Below are positions 33,422 through 45,329 of a DNA stretch of 64,000 nt, one piece after another (the stretch's first letter is position 1; each line of letters starts with the position of its first letter). Location of the stretch: positions 2,418,001 through 2,482,000 of the forward strand of contig NC_089435.1 of NCBI RefSeq assembly GCF_026210795.1, written 5' to 3'. The position numbers and the translations under genes were made by a program. The stretch comes from Rhizophagus irregularis. Lineage: Eukaryota; Glomeromycota; Glomeromycetes; Glomerales; Glomeraceae. A model generated the notes under the pieces. That model ran no database searches, was not told where the DNA came from, and saw only the letters and a list, made by a program, of their open reading frames with translations.

Positions 33422-33877
33422 ATGTCATATCACTTGTGCCCAAATATTATTGATACTATTTTAAAGGAAATTCCTATCAACAAATGTTACAATCCTCCTC
33501 AACCTATTGAAACATTCCAATATTTACCATTGCTTACTGGATTCTTCTACATTCTTTTTATCATTCTCCTCATAAATACAAATATTCTCACCAACATAAT
33601 TGTCCTAATTCTTCGTTTGTTAAAATTCATGTGTGCTACAATTATTTTCCTCCCTTCTCTCCCCTCATATCTCTTTAATATATTTCATTCTTTTAAACAT
33701 TTATTATTATCTATATTATTACCATTTCTTCTTTATCTATTATCTACATTATCATCAATTCTCCTTCATTTTCTTTACCTTCTTAATTGGATGATTTATA
33801 TTCTCCTTTTTTCTTATTCTTTACTTTATAAAATTATCCATTTAGTAAATACTATTCTACTTTCAATCCCCCAGTAG
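33422..33877 (+). CDS. Small multi-pass membrane protein, 151 aa, family unknown
   Basis: The ORF starts in the context CAAAATGTCA and encodes a very hydrophobic protein. After a polar N-terminus of about 38 residues come at least three membrane-spanning stretches: LPLLTGFFYILFIILLI, a segment with IVLILRLLKFMCATIIFL, and LLLSILLPFLLYLLSTLSS with SILLHFLYLLNWMIYILLF. The absence of stops over 450 nt of AT-rich DNA, a TATA tract upstream and a C-rich coding strand support a real gene. The composition, rich in L, I, S and Y, could however come from a pyrimidine-rich stretch. No homologue is recognised. Confidence 0.5.
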   Translation: MSYHLCPNIIDTILKEIPINKCYNPPQPIETFQYLPLLTGFFYILFIILLINTNILTNIIVLILRLLKFMCATIIFLPSLPSYLFNIFHSFKHLLLSILLPFLLYLLSTLSSILLHFLYLLNWMIYILLFSYSLLYKIIHLVNTILLSIPQ

Positions 33878-34017
33878 TTTAGTCATCTTTTTCTTTCTTA
33901 TTTTTTCTCAATTCATATATTTTTCAAAATTATCTTATATTATGTAGCTAGGTCCATTGCTTACCAAATATAGCATGGAGACATAATCTTTACCCTTTGG
34001 TCAACTTGGGATTACTT

Positions 34018-34231
34018 GACCATTCTTAGATAGATAATTTTTACAAGGGGATCGTTTGCATCGCCCTTAATTGGTGTCAGAGAGATCCTTTGTCTTGTAA
34101 AAATTTACCCTTTCTTGATCATTTGACCATTCTTAGATAGATAAATTTTACAAGGGGATCGTTTGCATCGCCCTTAATTGGTGTCAGAGAGATCCTTTGT
34201 CTTGTAAACATTTATCTTTCTTATGATCATT
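34018..34231. repeat. Tandem duplication of a 107-bp unit with a stem-loop
   Basis: Two nearly identical units start at 34018 and 34125. Each contains GGGGATCGTTTGCATCGCCC and GGTGTCAGAGAGATCC, and ends of the core can pair (TTACAAGGGGATC with GATCCTTTGTCTTGTAA), so each transcript unit would form a hairpin. They lie 140 bp after the membrane-protein ORF, possibly in its 3' UTR. Confidence 0.7.
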
Positions 34232-34330
34232 TGATCTATCTCATGTGATTTTCTTCTTCACATGTGATATCCTTTATTTCATTCCTTTGTTGAGTTCTTT
34301 CCTTAATAACTTATCAACTCAACAAAATCC

Positions 34331-34382
34331 ATCACCGTTGGTTCCACAATTTCTGTGTCCAAGTTCAATTCTTGGAGGTGAT
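34331..34382 (+). other. tRNA-like fold lacking a D arm
   Basis: ATCACC (34331) pairs with GGTGAT (34377-34382), and directly inside is a perfect five-pair T-arm, CCAAGTTCAATTCTTGG, with a 7-nt loop. Between them is only a short CACA/TGTG hairpin. It could be a tRNA-derived remnant or coincidence; it is not a standard tRNA gene. Confidence 0.3.
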
Positions 34383-34611
34383 TTTCTTTAGTTTATCTTC
34401 TTTTTTTTCAATTTTCTTTCTTCTTTTGTAGGAGTTCCAGACGAAATTATAAACTAGACTTTGGGTAGAAAATATTTTATTATTTGTTTTTTTAGTAGTA
34501 TTTTTAACATTACTTATTTTTCTTTTTCTTGTAGGGATTACTGAGACGAACTGGACTCAACAATGATGGTATTTTCAGTTTCTTCGTGCGGTAATGTTAA
34601 GTGTTTGAAAA

Positions 34612-35233
34612 TCTAATGACAGAGTTGAAGTCCTGCCAACACTCCCATCAATTTATTATCCAATTAAAGCCACGGGAGAATACATAACAGATAGACAAGA
34701 TAACTACGATATACATTATGTTGAGATTCTGCAATGCCATGTTAGTGAAAATATTCTTGAACCTGATAGCAAAGTATTATCACCAAATCGAGAATTTATC
34801 TTACTTGGTTAAATAACTAAAATAAATATTTTTATAATAATTGTATTGTAAAATTGTATTTTATTGGTTTTTTGTTCATGTTAGCAGAATACGCTTAATT
34901 AAATAATACAATATTTATTATTAATAAATTTTTTTCATAAGGATTTATATACTTAATAATGTCGACTATTTTAACGTTCAAATAAAAGAAAAGGTAAGCA
35001 AAACAGGTACAATCGGTGCCAATTTTGACTGTGATATGACTACCTGAAAGACTGTCCAAAGATTAACCGAAGAAAATTTTATCAAGAGTGAGTAATAAAT
35101 TAAATTATTTTATATTTTATCACTTTTGATATTAATGAAACATCCTTTTTCTTTTTTAGACTTGAATCTAGTTGTTGATGGTGAGAATAATCTAATTAAG
35201 GAAGTAAAACAAGTAATTACTGAATTCGTCTAA
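34612..35233 (+). pseudogene. Decayed three-exon gene remnant, unknown family
   Basis: Three exon-like stretches lie in order. About 34612-34809 reads EVLPTLPSIYYPIKATGEYI and ends NREFILLG. About 34940-35091 reads IYILNNVDYFNVQIKEK... and contains one TGA where TGG would continue the frame. About 35160-35233 reads LNLVVDGENNLIKEVKQVIT and ends in TAA. The pieces have protein-like composition but no recognised domain. The in-frame stop and lack of a start point to a pseudogene or the 3' end of one. Confidence 0.45.
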
Positions 35234-35239
35234 AAATCC

Positions 35240-36070
35240 CTCTACAAGAAATTTTATTATTTGAATTCATTTCAAAATCTGATTATTGTTTTTTAATAAA
35301 ATATTTTTTATCAAAAACTTGAAATATGTCGAAGAAAAACCTAAAAAATCAACTAACGATCAATTTACAATTCTCTTTTTAATTGACAAAAATACTTAGG
35401 GTAATCCCTACTACCTTTACCTCCATAACTTTTGAATGACTTTTTTCTGTCGTAGAAAATCATATACAGAGAAAAGAAATTTTATTGAATTCTGGTTTAT
35501 TGGGAAAAATGATAATTTCTAAAGTATAATATGTAAAGCTATGGATCATATAATGTAGATTGAGATGTAGAAAAGTATGATCACAGATGAAATTTTTTCT
35601 GAATATGAATTGAAGGGTTAATGAAAAATATTTTTTTATTGCTTTATGTTTTATTTACTATAATAATTTGTTAATTAATAAAACTATAAATTTTAAATAA
35701 AATAAATTTGGCATAAATTTTAATAATAATTCATTTAGACTTAGATCGTTGACAATTAAATTCAGGAATTCTTTAATGATACGAAACAGCAGAAAAATTT
35801 ATGATATGAGTAGTTCTTTTTATAGTGATTATTTAGTTTTTGATTATTTTGTATGTAATTTACTTTTACTTATTAATGATAAGTGTAAATTTATTCTATT
35901 ATATATATATAAACATTAAAAAAGAATATATATATGTGTGTAACATGGGTACTAGCCTGGTTTAAAACAGAAGCAAACATAACAGCAATTTTTCAATTTT
36001 TTAACAAAATATTTTAAAATATGATCATATTTTTATTTAATAATTGATTACAATTTATTCCTGATTATCA
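35240..36070. other. AT-rich spacer
   Basis: Nothing recognised. Convergent 3' ends of the decayed plus-strand gene and the small minus-strand gene meet here. Confidence 0.5.
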
Positions 36071-36718
36071 TCATTTATTATTTTCAATTTTTGCCTCAAT
36101 CCTTGCTAATCTTTCTCCAAAGTTTCCATAACGACTTTCAATATTATTGAATTTCTAAATTGAGACATAATATTAGCAATTTCTTAAAAAAAAAAAAAAT
36201 ATAATTATCAATTTTTATACTCACTTCATTAAATCTCTTCTCAACTTCATCATTCTTTTTCTCAACTCTATCAATTCGTTTGTCAAGTCCATTGATCTTC
36301 TAAATTAAGACAAAATTAAGACGAAAGATGTTAATTAATTTCCATCCATTTTTATTTGTCTAATATGTAGATTATTTTAGAATGACAAACTGAAACAGAA
36401 TAATTAATTGTTTGCCTACTTCATTAACTGAAATTAAATTTGACTTGATCACATAATCCATAGCATAAAGAGTACCTCCCACAACACTTCCTAATCCAGT
36501 GGAGGCAATGCTGACAATCTTGATCTCTTTGGAGTATTTACTTAAGATTTTAGTAACAGGACTGCCTAATATGTATAAAGTTTCAGTTCACATTCCCAAT
36601 TTCCAGTAAAGAAATAAAAACAGTTTTTTTTTTAAAGCCAATTTCTGTAAGTACTCTTACTTTTTTCAACTAAAGATGAAAGCCTTTGAGCAATTTTAGA
36701 TAAATGAGGAACAGACAT
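36071..36718 (-). CDS. Four-exon gene for a 120-aa membrane/coiled-coil protein
   Basis: No long ORF exists here, but four minus-strand exons join with exact phases: 36718-36661 (MSVPHLSKIAQRLSSLVEK), 36565-36420, 36299-36225 and 36154-36071. Every intron has GT-AG ends (GTAAGA, GTAGGC, GTGAGT-type donors where visible). The product has a hydrophobic, glycine-rich segment at about 34-60 (IVSIASTGLGSVVGGTLYAM) and then a charged heptad-like helix (KINGLDKRIDRVEKKNDEVE continuing to KIENNK), predicted coiled coil. A single-pass or membrane-inserted oligomerising protein is inferred. The family is not recognised; similar small proteins are common lineage-specific genes in these fungi. All phases fitting across four exons makes chance unlikely. 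Confidence 0.75.
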
Positions 36719-39700
36719 TGTAATTAAAATGAATTGTAAATAAGAAATATTAATTAATAAAATAATGAAATATATTTAATGTATAGTTCTTATTTAAGAC
36801 TAAAAAAATAATTATAAAAAAAATATTTATCAAAAATAATTTTTAGAGATTATAATAATAATTCAATATTTGGTAACAGTTAATTATCTCAAAATACCTT
36901 TTCATTAAAAAAAAAAATTATCATGAGTCATTATGAGTCATTGCAATAAATAATCTTATGCAAAATTTTTTTGTTGTCATACATCACGTTCAACTACCCC
37001 TTACTTTTAAACATTCATATCTAAACCCTAATCCTTTAGCCCCTATTACCTACCTAACCTATTACAATTTATAATGACCTCATTCCTTACTAAGAGTCTC
37101 CTGTGCTGTTGGAATAAAAATGGTAGTCAGTTAAATCTATACAAGATAGGCAGTGTCAGGACGTTAATCTCAAATAAGGAACTGCTGAAATTTTATTATC
37201 AGGCGAGAATTATGGATATTCATATTATACTCATGAATGTAGAAATGAGATTCAAATATACTGATCATTTTTAGCACCTTAAATATTATGTGGGTTTGAA
37301 CTATTTTTTACATATAACGAATTTTAAGTACGAATGTCCATCTGAGATTCAAATATCTAAAATTATATTCAAATTTACTTCATCTTTTAGAGTAAATATA
37401 ATACACGTGATTTACAGTTAAATGGTGGTTACCTTCCAGTCCAGTTTGCACATAAATGATACCATATAATACCATACTTGCTTTGCTTATTTAATGTCAA
37501 TAATATGATTGAAGCCTCACAAGATATGATAGGTCAGTTATAAATGACATAATTTTTATGAGTTTGAACGTTGTAGAATTGTACATGGCACTTTATGATT
37601 AATTGGAATGATAAAGACAAGATTTTCAAAATGTTATTTAATAAGAATTTGCAAAAAAATCATTTACTAATACTTAATAACTTATGTTCTGTATATAAAC
37701 AATTGATCTAAATTGTCATAATTCATAAATCTGGTCAGCGTTAATTTGCATTATCTCATGATCAATTTCACATTTCAAAGAAAGCAAAATTTAAAAATTT
37801 GAAACAGTGAGAAAGGGCAACTAATTATGAAATTAAAACGAGTACATTTGGTTATATAAAGAAATTGATTATTTTATATTTTTGTTGAAAAGAAAATATG
37901 TATATAAGTGATATAACGTGTACAAATATACTAGGAAAATAAATGGTAACCATTAAAGTCCGTTACGTTTATTTACTCGGGATCTTTTTTTTATTACAAA
38001 AAAAATTGATTACGAAAAATAGCAAATTATCAGTGTTACAAAAAAAGGTGATATAATCAAAAAAAGGAAGATGCAGGGGTGAACAAGGATGACGTAGGTG
38101 AATGAGAAGGGAGGAATAATACATGGGTTAACTATTAAATCGTCTAGACGTCTAGTCGTCTAGTGCATAACAATAGAATGTCTTTCGCTACGCTCTGGAC
38201 AATATTTTTTTGTTTGTAATTTACTCTTACTGCTTGTACATTTTGTACATTACAGATTTACAGTATCTATTTTATTATTTCACCAAATTTTGAGGAAATT
38301 ATTTGTGAATATTTAATACAACTATTTTACTGAAGCTATTACTATGAATTTAAAATACATTAAGAGGATTAGAATTAGCTACTATGAACTTTATTGGGGC
38401 AAAGTGTATTCGGGTAACATATTTATTATGTGATCTTCATTTATTCATTTACTACTCTGTAAATATAACGTTAATCTTTAAAGAATATTTTGTCAAACAA
38501 AAATTCCAAAAAAAAAATAAGAAATAAAGGTAACATTAAAATAAAATGACTAGAAATATTGTATTTTACAAAAAAAAAATTTCGCCCTAAATTGTCAAAA
38601 ATATTTTTGTAAAGTATTCCATTGAATATACGAGAAAAAAGAATCCTTATATGTTAAAATATATAGCACTCGTCATTTTTAGGAGACGGTAAATTCTGTC
38701 ATGCATTATGAATGATTTACTTTTATAATTTTAAGATCATAAAATTTTCATTTACTTTTTGAAAAATACTGTATACTTCGTATACATTCGAGTTATTATG
38801 AAATATGTGATATTAATATTGGCGACATTTTCTTTTACTTTCTTGGCCACGTGAAATTATTGTGACTATACTATGAACCAATTGGTGCAAAGAAAACATA
38901 TTCAGAAGCTAAGATATTTTGGGTAAAATGATTTTTTATAATAACATACAATAGGTTAAGAAATTTGCATTTTACGCCGGAGGTAATTTCCCTTTCATTC
39001 GCCACAAACTTTTAAATTATAAAACATGCAAATCCGATTAGTGAAATTAGTAAATCACTTTCAAAAGATTTACCTTGTGCATTGAACGTGTAATGACGCA
39101 CAGACTTATATCTTTCAAACTTTCCTTTTTTTGGAAATGATAGGCACGAGAACTGTGTTTATTTGATGTCATAATTCAATTTTTTTTTTTGTTTATTCAC
39201 ATATTTCACAACAGAATGCAGAATGTTAGAATAATAAATTGTAATTTTTCTATTGTTTGTAACAATTAATTGAAACAATAATAAATGTACTGTACGACAA
39301 ATTTTTTCGAGCTGAAAAAAATTATTTTTGTGGAACGGCTATCAGCACGAGTACTTGCAGAATATTTACTATTACTGTAAAATTTTATTTGTATGTACTG
39401 TATTTGTATTTTTTTTATTTAAAGAAGCTGAACATATTTTTTCGTTCTAAACTAGCAATACAGCCTTTTTTTTTAAAAAAAAAAAAAGCTTATTTTCTTA
39501 TATTTAGTATACAAATAATTGAAATTAACTTTTTATAAAGTTGAATCTCGTGATTGAGACAAACATAAAAAGTCGCTTTGTTTGTTTCCTATTTTAGAAT
39601 AAAACCTCTTTTAGGAAATTCTTGAAAATCGGAGATAAAGCTTCTTTTTTCCCCTAAAATAATTAAAAATAATTACGTCAGGTATGAAATAATTCACTTT

Positions 39701-39786
39701 CAACATTATTATTATAGCCCATGACTATGATGACTATGACGGAATTTCATAGTAGGAATCGCTGCGGTAAGATTTATCGTCATTAT
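36719..39786. other. Long AT-rich spacer
   Basis: About 3 kb without a supported gene. A 66-codon frame at 37074-37274 has an ATG but no recognised motif and is not called. Palindromic GTCTAGACGTCTAGTCGTC near 38142 and several A/T homopolymers are the only structures noted. Confidence 0.5.
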
Positions 39787-39794
39787 TATAAATA
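39787..39794 (+). promoter_or_regulatory. TATA box of the channel gene
   Basis: TATAAATA lies about 70 nt before the ATG at 39861. Confidence 0.4.
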
Positions 39795-39860
39795 CACTAT
39801 TTTTTTAATCATTTATCAAAAAATTAATTATTGAACTTTCAAAAAAAATAATTTTATAAA

Positions 39861-42800
39861 ATGTCAGAAACTTTTAGTAGTGCATCTTCCAGTAATTACG
39901 CAAAAGCACCACCTTCTTCCAAAACAATAAACCATTACCAAATCGCAATTAGTCTAGATGGAAGATTTGTTGTCACATTTGATACGGGTTATATTTCTTT
40001 CCCTTTATTTATTTATTTATTTGAACTCATTTGAAACGTTGCTCACATTAAATTTTTTTTTCTTGTCTCATAAATTAGTAAATCTCTTAATTAAAGTATT
40101 AAAAAATACTGATTATAGACCATTTGTAATCTCCAAGGACAATGAAAACGAGACTTCTTCAGAAGACAAGCCCAACGTGTCCAATGAAATCACTGAAAAG
40201 ATCGCTTGTTTTAAAATCAATAATAATTTAACTATTGATCAGCTTTACGAATCTGAATCTGATAGTAAAATCGAAACAAAAATTAATACCTCTTCCATTG
40301 ATAAAAATGACATATATAAATGGTCCATTGATTTGTCAAATCTACAAAAATATCCAAGTGGCGAATACTTTATTTTTATAGCAGTATCTCGAATAGAGGA
40401 TAAAATATCTCGAATGGATGAAGTATCTCAAACAGATATTAAAGTATCTCAAACAGATGATAAAGTATCTCAAACAGATGATAAAGAATCTCAAACAGAT
40501 GATAAAGAATCTCAAACAGATGATAAAGAATCTCAAACAGATAATAAAATATCTCGAACAGATGATAAAGTATCTCGAACAGATGTTAACAACAAAATTA
40601 ATTATAAGAAAAAAAATGTGGAAAAGTACGACTTTAATTTAAATTGTCATACCGTGAACATGGCTCAAAACACGACAGTACCTCTTAATCTTAAAAAAGG
40701 AACAGTCATTTATCGTCTTAAATTAAATGTCAAACCAAAAGACAAAAATAAAAAAAAAGATTTTGAAAATTCAATTTACAATATTGATTATAATTATAAT
40801 CTGACTTATTATCATTGTGAATGTGTTTCGGGAATACCAAGATTCATAGAAGATTTGGAATCAGATTTTAATGATGATGAATTTAATGAAATTTTAAAAA
40901 AATTTCTCGTATTAAGTTTTGATGGGATATATAATTTTGAATATATTAAAGGAGTTGCTATAGAATTTACTTTAACTGAAAAATTTGAATATCCTAAAAG
41001 TATCAAACTTGAATTAGATAAAACTCCAAGTTTTCCGATTTGCATGGAAAAACTTATAACCAGTCTTTACGATAAATATTTATTGGTTGAGCATTATAAA
41101 AATGGAGTACAGGCACTTGAAGGTAAAAATTATAACGCAAATTTTCTAATAAAACGAATAATAATTTTTTTTTTTTATTGTAGTATATGATCTGATAAAA
41201 ATGAAACATGTAACTATGGCGAAAAGAACAGAAAACAGGGACAAACATTTAAGAAAGTATAATAAATATACTTTTTCAGTTAGTAAGCAGAAATTACAAT
41301 TCTGTTTTACTCGAGGATTACATTCCATTAAGTGAGTGATCATTCGATGTCACATCCGTCACATCATATTATTTCATACTAAAAAATTTATTTTTTTTTT
41401 CAATTTTTTATTAGGTTGCATTTTATAGAGAATGGTTTGGAATTTTCGGCGAAAAATTTTCATGGAGAATTAGACAAAATACATTCATTAGAATTTATCG
41501 AGAATGATGAAAAGTTACTTATAGTCGGTGAGAAAATTGGAGAAGAAAAAATGAAGGTTCTCATTTGGGACATATATAATACTTGCAAAATTACTCCAAT
41601 ATTGTTAGATAAATCACTCACAATAGAAGATTTTAACTTAAATTGGACAAGAACTTCAGGAAATATTTTGCAAATAAATGATAAGGGTGAAGTTACGTCA
41701 TTCTTAAAAATAATTGATACTAAAATAAAAAATCAACGAAAAAGTCATGTAAAAATAAATGGTACAACAACATTAGATAAAATTAAAATGGAGAATTATG
41801 GAAATAAAGAAAATTCTTCACCTAATCATACTTATTACTTTGATAAAAGTACAAAAGATTTCGATCCAATAGTTAAGTCAAAAGAGCCATGGATAACGGG
41901 CAGCTGTGAAAGAAATTCATTCTGTCTTCGTGATAATGAGAATGAAACTTTACAACTTATAGTTGGTAGGTCGACTGTGCAAATTTGGCATCGATTCAAA
42001 TTAGGATCAGATCCAATTTATGAAGGTAAACTTCCTAATGAAGGAGAACCATTTCTCGAATTTATTTGGGCAAACGGAATTCCCGTGGATCAAGAAAAAC
42101 ATGAAAATAGATTGCAAATTGAAAATATTATATTTGGACTTGATTATTTTTACTTGAAAGTAAATTGGTGCGAAAGTGGCACATTGAAGAAAAAAATAAT
42201 TGAATGGCAAGATATTAATAAAAATTTGAATGGGGTAAGATATGCGTGTGAAGCACTGGAACATCTCAACAAACGTGCAAAAGAACTAATAAATTATTTT
42301 AGTAAGCACTGCGTAAGTTATTTCTAATTAAAAGATATTAATTAAGATGTTATTGTCATGATTGCTATTATTTTTTTAAAAAAAAAAAAATTTTTCTTTT
42401 AGTACGAGGAGATGGTTGTATATATTAATAATATAATCTGGAGATTCATTGATCACAAACCTGATGAATATAGATTGCTGGATGTTCGACATAATGTCAT
42501 GAGAAGTTTAATTCTTGGTGATAGTGATCATTTGATTAAGTTTATTCTATTTGGAAACGAGGAAAGTGATGATGATAATATGAGACATATACATATACCA
42601 AGGAGTTTTGAAAGTAGTAATGATAAATCCAAACCTATGAAAACGGTACTAACTAATGATCTAGAATGGGCAATTCTCCACTGTAGAGGTAATGTTATTT
42701 ATAAACGCGTTTGTTGGTGCTGTATTAAGAATACTTAGAAAGTCTATATGTTTATTTTATAGGGCGCGAACTCAAAGACACAATTATTGTTGCGTATCTT

Positions 42801-44905
42801 CTGGAATATTATTCGAGACACGCAAAAGAATCTGCTGGTTGGATGTGCACAGTTTCTAAGGCTCTTCCTTTACTATACAAATATCATTATGGTGTGTTTC
42901 TAATGTTATATTTTTACACTTATAATAAATATATTTGTGAATCTTACGCTTTTTATATATAGATGATTATGCTAGAAAATTGTTTCGCAAGGAATGCTTT
43001 GCGAATCAAGGCCACCTTTCAGCACAAGATCCCTATGATATTATTCCAAAGAGCTGTCAATCAAGACATTTTCAGGACAAAACATTTGTGGCATTCAGGC
43101 CCGAAGACACATTGAAATCAGATAAAGAATCATGGATTCAGCAAGTCCCTTGCAAAAGAATCTTTGATAAGGTTTCTTGTTGGTTCTACAAAACTCATTA
43201 TCAAAAACCACCTATAGCTTTACGTGTTGTGCCTCTTCCAGAGTTTACTGTTACTCCTAATGAAATTAAAAAAGATAATAGAAAATCTGCGGATTATGGT
43301 ATTGGGAAAATTATAACGAATATTTTTTTGTTTATATTCATCCCTCGACTTTACAAAGTTGGTAAATCCGATAATCACTTACTAAGCCCGTTTGCAAAAG
43401 TCATTAAATACGAAAATGATGATGATATGTACGATAATCCAGCTACAGAAGCGATTATCGACTTTCGTTGGAGAAAAGCAAGAGCTTTCTTTATACTTCT
43501 TTTTCTTAGATTTATAATCTATGCTATTGGTTTTGGGGTTGTTAGTTGGGCGTATTTAATTCATGAAATTGTAGGAGGAAAATTCCAAGTTTGTTTATTA
43601 ACGCTAATTGTATTATTTTATTATTTAGCGTTATATTTAATGATAACAGAAGTCATACAATTAGCTCATTATAGAATGAGATATTTTACCAATATTTATA
43701 ACTATTTCGATTGTCTATCGATTATACTTCCAACAGTTGTAATGACTATCATGCTTACTCATTTTCAATTTTCTGATGGATTTGGAAGTGTTAAAGTAGT
43801 CGAAAGAGGATTAGTTGTTGGAATAACTTTCTCAATTTTTTTACTTTGGATTGAATTTGTAAGTCTTTAAAATGTCATCTTTTTTTAATTATCAAAACAT
43901 TTACTAATATCTTATCTGATTTAGATCCTATATCTCCGATTGATATCATGCAAGTACAAATAATGTTATATATCATATATTTTATTTATCAGATTTTAAT
44001 TTATTATTATTATTATTATCTTTAGATATGTCGATTTACATATATTATATTATAATCATTATAAAAAATGTATTTCCGTTCATTTTATTCATGATTTTGC
44101 TAATCATTGCGTTCGCACACACAATGTTATGATCGTATCCAAGTTTTCATTTCTTATATATAAAAAAGTACTTTTTTTAAAAAAATTTAACTTATTATTA
44201 TTATAATTATTATTTATAGGTTAGTCTTACTTAAAAATCCGGAGATAATTAAGATCAATGATAATACATTTAGTGGGAACGCTATAAGCACTACAACAAA
44301 TGAAAGATTTAATATTGATATTAAATCCGATTTTGATCCACGTAACACTAATGACAACCCATTTTACGAATTTCTAACATCAATGAAAGCTACATATCTT
44401 GGTAACTGGATACAAAGTGATGTATTTGACTTTTGGGCTATTGATGTATTAAGTTTAATTGCGAGTATCTTCCTTATAACTATTTTACAAAATATGTTTA
44501 TCACTTTAATGAGGTAAGAGAGATCTATATATACAAGTATATATAAAAGTATTACACACAATACATTTTTATACTAAAAAAAAAAAAAATTATTCTTCAT
44601 AATTTTTCAGTGGTATATATGAACAAGCAGCGACAAAAGGAAGACAAGCTTTATTAAGATATAGAGCAAACCAAATAGCTGATTATGAAGCATTACATCA
44701 TATTCACTTGCGACCTCATGAACCGGATCCGAAATATATTTATTATATTGGAAGATCAAAAAATTTTGAAGAATGGCAAGAAAGTAGAAAAGATCAAGAT
44801 ACAATTTATAAAGGTTTTGAAAATAAATTTAAAACAAATAATCTTAGGAAATTTGTCGATGATAAATTTTTAATTTGGAAATATGATGATGATAGTAAGA
44901 TGTAA
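39861..44905 (+). CDS. TRP-like ion channel with N-terminal propeller-like region, 11 exons, intact
   Basis: Exons: 39861-39987, 40079-41122, 41184-41331, 41415-42312, 42403-42688, 42763-42891, 42963-43858, 43925-43949, 44026-44125, 44220-44513, 44611-44905; all phases fit, giving 1413 residues. The N-terminus (HYQIAISLDGRFVVTFDT... NTDYRPFVIS) resembles the WD/propeller-like start of fungal TRP-like proteins. SQTDDKE repeats follow, then a long soluble region. Six membrane helices lie at about 1050-1075, 1087-1108, 1123-1143, 1161-1185, 1188-1218 and 1290-1312, with a putative pore loop before the last. A conserved-looking tail contains KYIYYIGRSKNFEEWQESRK. The architecture fits an ion-transport (TRP-type) cation channel; ion selectivity cannot be read. 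Exon 8 is only 25 nt and the intron after it begins GCAAGT rather than GT. Confidence 0.88.
40399..40585 (+). repeat. 21-bp coding minisatellite (SQTDDKE)
   Basis: About nine 21-bp units encode seven-residue repeats around SQTDDKE/SRTDDKV inside exon 2 of the channel gene. The units differ by a few bases and keep frame. A hydrophilic, probably disordered acidic spacer. Confidence 0.85.
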
Positions 44906-45329
44906 AAAAGATGGTTATATAAATTTATAAACATTTAGTATTATATTAATTATTAAACCAGAAATTTACTGTAGTAATAACCGATTTTATTATAAAAATT
45001 AACAATTTATAAATATTCTTCACATAAACTAATTCTTCTAAATTAAATAAATAAATTTGTTCATTTACTATCGATGTAGCACATACTAAGCTTTTTATCA
45101 AAATGATGTTTTACATCACAATATTATAACGTGTAAGTTATAGTTATATTGCGTTGTTTATTTAAGTACATATAGGTTAAATAAATAAGTTAAAAGATTG
45201 GTAAGAATATAAAAAAGTATACATACAATATATATAGAAGGTTTTTTAAAAATATATAGTCAATATATGACATACATAAAATGACAAGATCATATATAAA
45301 TAATAAGTATCATCAGCACTAGTAGAAGA
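44906..45329. other. Convergent 3' spacer
   Basis: Between the stop codons of the channel gene (+) and the first MYND gene (-). AT-rich, no feature beyond AATAAATAAATTTG-type signals near 45045. Confidence 0.5.

Noticed and set aside
37074-37274. 66-codon ORF with ATG near a C-rich stretch
   Set aside because: Protein-like in part but without motif, splice partners or repeats; not enough to call a gene.
38140-38162. Palindromic CGTCTAGACGTCTAG words as a possible operator
   Set aside because: Isolated short palindrome with no gene beside it.
40342-40642. Repeat-rich ORFs in other frames over the SQTDDKE region
   Set aside because: They arise from the 21-bp minisatellite read in the wrong frame or strand of the channel exon.
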